DNA of 64,000 bases, taken from positions 62,001 to 126,000 of the forward strand of contig JALLLT010000056.1 in NCBI GenBank assembly GCA_025266875.1, written 5' to 3'. Made by a program: the position numbers and the translations under genes. The notes under the pieces are model-generated. The model was given only the letters and a program-made list of their open reading frames with translations. It was not told where the DNA came from and searched no databases. Below are positions 57,731-64,000 of the stretch, piece after piece (position 1 is the first letter of the stretch; each line of letters begins with the position of its first letter). This DNA comes from Fennellomyces sp. T-0311 (taxonomy: Eukaryota > Mucoromycota > Mucoromycetes > Mucorales > Lichtheimiaceae).

Positions 57731-59235
57731 ACGTATAACATGTCTGGGCTCGAGGTAATTAATTCTTTGATTTTTTAAGAATGTATTTACAGGCACTGGA
57801 AGCGCCTATAAATGCATTGTTGCATGGTTTCGATGAAGCCTGAAAGGAGAATTTTCGGTAAACCAACAAAATACGCTTCAATGCTATATGAGGCGATGGT
57901 ACTTTATTAATTATTATATAAACTATGACGCGGTGTCACAATTTTTGAACTTACGCGCCCTTTGCAATCAATCGTTTTGCATATTGTATATGTACGAATG
58001 GTCCTGGCGGGAATCTCTGCTTGGGATGATGCGCTGACTAATGGAGAGTTGATATAGGTGAACTGGGCGCTGCTGAAAGGTGTCGAAATCTTTTTTGTGG
58101 TGGCATATTGTCATATTGTATCGGTTGCTGCTGTGAAGGTGTCTGTGGCATTTGTAATATATTTGCTGCTGTGGCGGTGGAAATGGATAGGGAGGCATCT
58201 TGCCAAGCGCTGATGTAGACTGTGGATACGGTGCTGGTCTCAGTAACGATAGATATGTTCGCGAAGGAACGGGAGCTACTGATTGATGGGCTGATATCGT
58301 TGCTGGTAATTAATATGAGTTTGATGAACATCAACTTGCGAAAATGACCGGTGCAAACATAAGCGAGTTTTCATTCGATTCAGCAACTTCCGCAGCGGTT
58401 AGTACATTAGCTGGCAGATTTCTGTTTAGCATTTTTTTTACCGGTAACTGGAGGTGCTCTCGCATAACCTGTGCTTCGGCGTCGTAGTTTGCCATGGTCC
58501 GCGCTGGAACTTGACTGGTATACCAGGCAGCGTATACATTATCAGCAGCATACTGTAATTTACTTCCAAATTCTAAAAGCTTAAGACTGGAATGATTACT
58601 GCCATTATCATTTGACCAAATTAGAGCATAATAGTTACTGCAACGAAATCATTTAGCAAGAATGTAGTTTAATCAATGACAAAGCGCCATGTGAAATCAT
58701 TATTATCATTCTTCTGTAAGAAATGTTTATGTATATAACAAATGTGGTTTTTCTTCTTTTGTATTGAAGGCAATTTATTCAATTGTCGAATATAAGAGAT
58801 GCTCCATTAGGATACAGAAAACTAGCTATAATTCCATATACAATACTTTTGTGGCGAGCGTTATGAAATAACATTTTCACTTTTTTGGTTGTCAGTTGAT
58901 GTTGTGGTCCGTCTGTCTTTGACATGCTTTAATAATGGCTTTCTTTTTTTTGTAGATAAGAAATTTATTCGGGTGCCGTAAAAAAAGGGCACCAGAGTGG
59001 CATATAAAATTTCTAAACTACAACTTATGTTCTGCTTCTATCCGTCGTAGTGAATGTTGATGATGGCTTTCCTTGTGTAACTCAGAGCGTAGCTAAGCAT
59101 TTCATAGGCTGCTTCAGGTAAGACATTGTGAAACACCGAGCGTAGCTCGACACTTCATAGGCTGCCTAGGTAAGACATAAAGACTAGCTCGGTCGTTCAT
59201 TCGCCTTACTTCAGGCCCAGATACTTCAAGCCCGC
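57731..59235. mobile_element. 1.5-kb insertion in LINE ORF1 with 7-bp direct repeat
   Basis: TTTGGGC stands on both sides (57724-57730 and 59236-59242), exactly where the ORF1 frame breaks and resumes. The ends (ACGTATAACATG... and ...TTCAAGCCCGC) show no good inverted repeat. Inside are a minus-strand decayed coding region (58038-58636) and a pair of related about 40-bp direct repeats near 59088-59129 and 59139-59179 (GAGCGTAGCT...CATAGGCTGC...GGTAAGACAT). The element class is unknown. Confidence 0.6.
58038..58636 (-). pseudogene. decayed gene fragment inside the insertion
   Basis: After a good minus-strand acceptor (GTTGCAG) a frame runs SKLQYAADNVYAAWYTSQVP, ARTMANYDAEAQVMREHLQL and on to a TGA near 58347. 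Coding-like sequence then continues in shifted frames (SQVDVHQTHINYQQRY; APVPSRTYLSLLRPAP; MPQTPSQQQPIQYDNMPPQK) to about 58038. This fits a regulatory-type, Gln/Pro-rich protein end damaged by two or three single-base indels. The splice acceptor indicates a genomic rather than a cDNA copy. The family was not recognised. Confidence 0.4.
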
Positions 59236-59721
59236 TTTGGGCGTTGCACAAGAACGTATCATTGATGTGCATTTCCCAGCTCATGGCATCGTAGGATTGT
59301 TAATCCATGTATCATACGAAAAGGACCTTCGTGAACTGCTGAAGAAAGCCAAACTGACACCAAAGGACGACTTCAGCCCAGTCTCAGCATCCACAATAGG
59401 TGATCCCAAATCGCTTGCAACAAAAACAGAGGAAGAGCGAGCTACAGAAGCTAAGAAACTATACCAAGAGCGCACGTTGGGTATGTGCCTGCGTATGCCC
59501 AAGAAACACCTTGGTATAGCCATACTCCGACTTTTCACCTCCCTCCCAGCAGAACACAACCACCATATCGGGTTGGAATACTGGGAGAGATTCCAAAAGG
59601 AGAATCCTCAGCCTGTTCATCGCCAACGCCAATTGGTAACCTCGGCTGACGAAGCTCGTAAACTCTTGTCTGGCGAGAAAGTCGACAATGGCAAGGAGTC
59701 GGAGCCGATGGAAGGGATAGA

Positions 59722-62700
59722 ATGATAGACCGTATCAAACTTGGTCTATTTAACGCCACTGGTGTCGACGTTCACCAGACGAGCTCATCAACTTTTGTAA
59801 CGATCACCATATCGACCTTATCGTTATCATCGAAACCTTTCTCGTTCGAGGTCGGTTCTATACCGCCTGGAATCAATATCACAACTATGCAATACAACCA
59901 GACTCCCAACACAGAGGGCAACGTGGTACTTCTCTGCTGGTTCGGCCTGATCTTAACCTGCATATTCATCACCTCCCAAACCCAAACCGCTTTACACTCT
60001 CATTCCGCATTGGCACTTATACCTTTCATGGGCTATACTTGCCACCTTCTCTTGATGTTGAAACATGCGCTTTACTACTGGATCAGCTTCACATCGACGA
60101 CACCACAATCATCCTCGGAGATTTGAATGCTCGGTCCAAAACAACAACGGGTGATCATTCAAACAACAGAAGAGGTATAGCTGTACTCGAACCATGGCTG
60201 ATTGGAAACGGTTTGCATGTCTGGAACGGCTCGCTAACTCGGGGGGAGCCAACCTTTCGTACTGCTGCGGGCACCAGTATCATCGATTTGTTCATATCAA
60301 GAGCGGAAGGTATCACATCTCCGGACATGAATATCTTTAATATGAACTCTCTGAACTCACAACATCACCTCTGCACATTGACCTTCACACCGCGCACTCA
60401 ATGGCGACCTCTGCCGGCACAAAATTCACCTCGTCAACACTGGAAACTACAACGACTGAACGAACCTGAAGTCCGAAATCTGTTTATCTCCAATTTTGAA
60501 CAGAACACCGTTGGCATTAGGCGGCAACTTGAGCAGCTAAACGACAGTGCAAGAATGATACCGGACCCGGCCTTGATCGAACAACTAGGGCACAACCTAA
60601 ACTCAGCAATCTATGAGGCACTTGACAACAGTGTTTCCCGAAGTAATGGACGCCCCAAGACGTGGAAATGGTTCTGGAATGACGATCTCCAAGCAAAAGC
60701 AGACCGACGGGAAGCAGCATACCGACGATGGCGCAGCGCACCAAACAACGTTGTGATCAGGGCGAAATATTGGACAAGCTTTACAGAATGCTGTGAGGAT
60801 TTCTCGCTGGCAGTCAAAAGAGCACGAAGACGCACCTGGAAACAATTCTGTGAGAAACTTGGGAGGGCACCAGTAGGCGAGGCAAATTCCGTTATCAAAC
60901 GTATGCGCCGAAACCGCCAAGCAAGCCACACATTCTCACACCCTTCTGGTCCTCACTATGCTGCGGAAGTTATGGCTGAACATCTGTCGCAAGTTTTTGG
61001 CGGGGAACGCAACGATAAACAGAAAACAACTTTTTTCCAGGCAAACAATATGATCGACGAGGATGAGAACCCTTTTCCCGCAGAACAGATTGAAAACTGC
61101 ATTAGGAAGATGGCCCCTCGGAAAGCACCTGGCAAAGACCATATCACAGGTGCAATGCTCAAGCCCATTGTTAAAGTGGTGTCAAGGATCCTAAGCAAAC
61201 TATTCACCTTATGTTGGAACTGGTCATATATACCATTGTACTGGCGTACGGCCAACGTTGTTCCTATCTTCAAGAAAGGCGACCCCACGGAAGCAGGCAA
61301 TTACTGACCAATAAGCTTGACAAACGTTATGAGGAAACTTCTTGAACGATGCTTATTACCAAAGATCCTTGCTGCAATGCCCGCCTTAGATATTGCACAG
61401 GGGGGCTTTCGTCATAAACGCGGTGCTCTTGATCAAGCTTTCGCCCTAAACGCGCTAGTTCGCCAGTACACTCGACAGTATGGAGAACCACCGGTACAAG
61501 CGTTTCTAGACATCAAGCAAGCTTATGACAGTAGCTCACGCGACACAATATGGTCAACGTTGCAAGGTAACTTGTCGCGCGCTCTGTTCCACCTCACGCG
61601 TGATATGTTCGACGACGTCCGCATCACTGTTGTCCTTCAAAACTATCAGTCACGGTATATCCAGCCAGCAAGAGGAGTACTACAAGGCTCTATCATTAGC
61701 CCTCTACTGTATGCGATTTTCATCAACACACTTCCGAACCGGCTGCGTATCCGCATGTATTCTGCTGCTCAACATCCGTTGAGAATTCGCTCGACCCCAC
61801 AACCTCAATATACGGAAGCAGCAGTACAAATCCTGTGTTATGAAGGGGACAAGCACGGTAGGCCAGGCAAAGATCGACCAGAAACTGTACATACAATGGT
61901 GTCGGCCTTACTATATGCTGATGATGTTGCTCTGATCGGCTCTCCTAACGACATGGTCCAACTATTGAAGCTAGCCGAACAACACTCGCTCGACAATGGA
62001 TACCGGTGGCACCCCGATAAGTGTGCGATCATAGTGCCGCCATCGCAACGGAACAGCAGCCAGGAGACAGACACACAGTACACTATCTACAATACCACAA
62101 TACGCAAAGTACCCAGCTTCCAATACCTGGGTATTCCGTTCACGTACCAGGGTATCGATAGTGAGCAGCTCATCAACCAGCGTATTACGAAGGCAACTGG
62201 TAGTATGGCAATGCTCCGACAACTGGGTATCCATCAATATGGTATCGGATTATGGCCAGCCTTACGTACCTACCGCTCGTTTGTGCGCCCAGTTCTGGAA
62301 TACGGTATCGCAATCACGGCACTATCGGTGAAGCAACTCGAGAAACTACACAAAGCTCAGACCGGATGCATCAAGATGGCTTTCAATCGCAGTAACTCAA
62401 CAATCTTTCCTATCATAGTTGCTATGGTAATGGCTGGTTTGCCATCGATGCAGCTTCGGGCACGAGCTCTACAACTCAAATTTGTCACTCGATTACGCAC
62501 ACTACCGATGTCAAGCATGGTACGATCAGTAGAGCTGTCAATCCTCTGGGACGCCAAGAAGAAGCCTAATGACGGCCAATGGAAAAAGCTGACAACAGCA
62601 AACCCACTCCATAAAGAGTACGCCAAACTGCAAGGCCATCTAGATGCACCGAAGGACCCAACGGAAGCAGCAATTGCTAACAAACGGGACGACGAATTCA

Positions 62701-63164
62701 AATCACGAGTCAACAAGTACAAGACAATCCGCTGCCTCCGACAACAGAGAATAGTTGACCCAATACTATATTTAAGCGCCCTCCCTAAGGATAGACATCG
62801 ACTAGTCCGGTGGCGCATGCACTGGCTCCCTTCATACCCGTTAAAGGACTGTCGATGTGGTACTGTTGCCGCGACGCGAGAGCACTACACCACTTGCCCC
62901 CAAACAGGCACTTCGATGGAGGAGTTATTAGATGCCTTCGGCACTATCCCCGCGCTAACTGACGAGATGCAGCCGCTGGACCACATAATGAACTGCTTGC
63001 CGCGTTCAAATCCTGGACTGCTACGAGGCAAATGGAAGATGGCATGGCCCGCCCTGATTCATGTGCTACGCAAGATCGACTACCTGAGTCACCCAATTAC
63101 TGAGATCGGAGAAGAAGAACCAGCCCTGGAAGTCGCCTTACAAGCCCCTACTGACCACCCATAA
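59722..63164 (+). pseudogene. LINE ORF2: endonuclease and reverse transcriptase, disrupted
   Basis: ATG at 59722 overlaps the ORF1 stop (ATGA). After LGLFNATG a single-base frameshift near 59770-59785 moves the frame; endonuclease motifs then follow (LIVIIETFL, TTIILGDLNARS, GTSIIDLFI). At 61305-61307 TGA interrupts AGNY/PISLTNVMRKLLE, where LINE RTs have AGNYRPISL, so it probably comes from CGA. RT motifs are intact: AFLDIKQAYDS, GVLQGSIISPLLYAIF and ALLYADDVALIG. A C-terminal CRCGTVAATREHYTTC motif follows. ORF2 proteins nick the target and copy the RNA in place. About 1147 codons in total; two disabling changes. Confidence 0.82.
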
Positions 63165-64000
63165 CCCAACGCACATGATATGTGTGATGGTATCTATCAT
63201 AGCATTATCTCCCACTAAAATCCCAAGCACCTCGCTACTATTTTTTTGTTTCAAATCCGACCTGTCTTTTTTCTCCCTAAAGGGGTTTTTTCAGACATGG
63301 TTATACTATTCTTCGTACCGCAAGGAAGTGACCTTATGCCTATAGGAGCAGGCCAATCATCTTCCACCAAATAAATATACATTTTCAACTATGTCCGCAT
63401 GAGTGAGTTTTACCGAAAAGGAAAGTGAGAGATAACCGTTCCGAGGTAACGACCAATGGTCACATTCATGTTGGAATACAACACAATTCCTGGGAAGCTC
63501 ACAATTGCTTGAGTGTACGATGAGTAGTGGAATCCAGTACTGAAAGGCTTATCAATCGTAAATGCCTAGAGGCAGCAAGATTTTCTGTAACATACCCCCC
63601 CCCCCCGAATAGAGTGTAAGGGGACATGATTTTGGCTGTCTGGGCGGAGGGGCACGATGATAGAAAAGTGTGCATATTCTGTTGTATATTCATTAAGCAC
63701 CACGTGGTATCATATAACCCGAGTTCAAAGTCGACTAAGCTGGGAGAGCTGTGCTGCGCAAGTAATCCGTATATGTTTCTTCATCTTCAAGGAGGCTGAG
63801 TAACCTGCCATGTACCCTCAGTGGTCGTAAGGAGTTGTTGTTATATTGCAACAATAGGTTGAGTTGTTTAAATAGATCGGTTGTCCGTAATCCAGATATG
63901 GCTTGAAATTCATTATTAGAGCTAATTAACAGCTCTTTGACTCCTGAACTTTCGTCTGATACCTGACGCGAAAAACTGAAGGATTCGGCATAGTTGCCGA
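63165..64000. other. 3' flank of the LINE, no gene recognised
   Basis: Contains AATAAATATA near 63371, a run of 14 C at about 63594-63607 and only short ORFs. It may include the LINE 3' untranslated region; its end could not be placed. Confidence 0.45.

Larger units (their letters stand above)
56813..59725 (+). pseudogene. LINE ORF1, split by a 1.5-kb insertion
   Basis: Left part 56813-57730 starts MSPGQVAELGDNPPSPP (no earlier ATG in the pre-insertion sequence) and contains a long coiled coil (about residues 80-150, e.g. LLKKHDELIQLNEELGRR) and a basic stretch (KRQHAPKEQNKASPSYAKV). It then enters a conserved fold (LVYMPSPRRTLHSEIRRAL). The right part resumes at 59243 in the same frame (VAQERIIDVHFPAHGIVGLL) and ends at TGA 59723-59725. 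Taking out one TTTGGGC copy and the insertion gives an unbroken frame of 467 codons. ORF1 proteins of LINEs bind the element's RNA. The stop overlaps the ORF2 start as ATGA. Confidence 0.75.
56724..63170 (+). mobile_element. LINE (non-LTR retrotransposon), interrupted
   Basis: Two overlapping ORFs in LINE order: a coiled-coil ORF1 and an ORF2 with AP-type endonuclease, reverse transcriptase and a C-terminal C-x-C-x7-H-x4-C motif. The gypsy element lies in its 5' region, a 1.5-kb insertion splits ORF1, and ORF2 has a frameshift and one nonsense codon. The 3' end lies shortly after 63164; no clear poly-A tail or target duplication was found. The clade is not assigned. Confidence 0.82.

Noticed and set aside
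57731..59235. The 1.5-kb insert in LINE ORF1 as an intron
   Set aside because: The possible donor (GAG/GTAATT) is phase 0 while the possible acceptor needs phase 2, and a 7-bp duplication marks the true break.
1..64000. tRNA, rRNA and CRISPR arrays
   Set aside because: No A/B-box pair with a foldable cloverleaf, no rRNA core sequence and no spaced direct-repeat array was seen.

Overview
The window is nuclear DNA of an early-diverging filamentous fungus, most likely Mucoromycota (inference). The reasons are the many introns of 40-75 nt with near-consensus GTAAGT/GCAAGT donors, fungal protein families (Dnf-type P4-ATPase, BAR-SH3 amphiphysin, ABCC transporter, EMI1/DUF3128, F-box/LRR, NRPS-like adenylation enzyme, allantoate-permease-type MFS), and a heavy, varied load of transposable elements that includes a Crypton. 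No rRNA, tRNA or CRISPR array was recognised.

Left part (1-31 kb), mostly host genes. In order: a 1500-aa P4-ATPase lipid flippase (776-5574, +), a glutathione S-transferase (5905-6710, +), a BAR-SH3 endocytic adaptor (7011-8520, +), a SAM methyltransferase with an N-myristoylation-type N-terminus (8876-10182, +), a gene-poor stretch with a few tiny ORFs (10.2-14.9 kb), an F-box/LRR protein (14912-17030, -), a full-length 1566-aa ABCC/MRP transporter in ten exons (18359-23565, -), a CHCH-like EMI1 family protein (24177-24627, +) and a two-finger C2H2 protein with a possible PB1-like N-terminus (25028-26549, -). All were modelled exon by exon from reading-frame continuity and splice consensus.

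Middle part (29-38 kb). A divergent pair, an NRPS-like adenylation protein (-) and an MFS permease (+), could be rebuilt completely with all splice sites, but each carries exactly one in-frame stop. Around them sit a family of pogo/Tigger-type elements with TA target duplications: a 172-bp MITE, a 1.1-kb element holding a transposase C-terminal remnant, and a 0.94-kb element of a second family.

Right part (38-63 kb), almost entirely mobile DNA. Two virtually identical 3327-bp Cryptons lie head to tail with no spacer. Each encodes a 777-aa tyrosine recombinase with a GCR1_C-like C-terminal domain, and the pair splits a host reading frame. After a signal-peptide/single-TM cell-surface protein (45350-46406, +) and a small hypothetical gene comes an 8.9-kb Ty3/gypsy element on the minus strand (47800-56723). 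It has identical 409-bp LTRs, an ACGT target duplication, a textbook -1 frameshift signal between gag and pol, a separate integrase ORF and an extra ORF of unknown function. It is nested in the 5' part of a LINE whose ORF1 is further split by a 1.5-kb insertion carrying a decayed minus-strand gene fragment, and whose ORF2 (endonuclease + reverse transcriptase) has one frameshift and one nonsense codon. The last 0.8 kb shows nothing recognisable.
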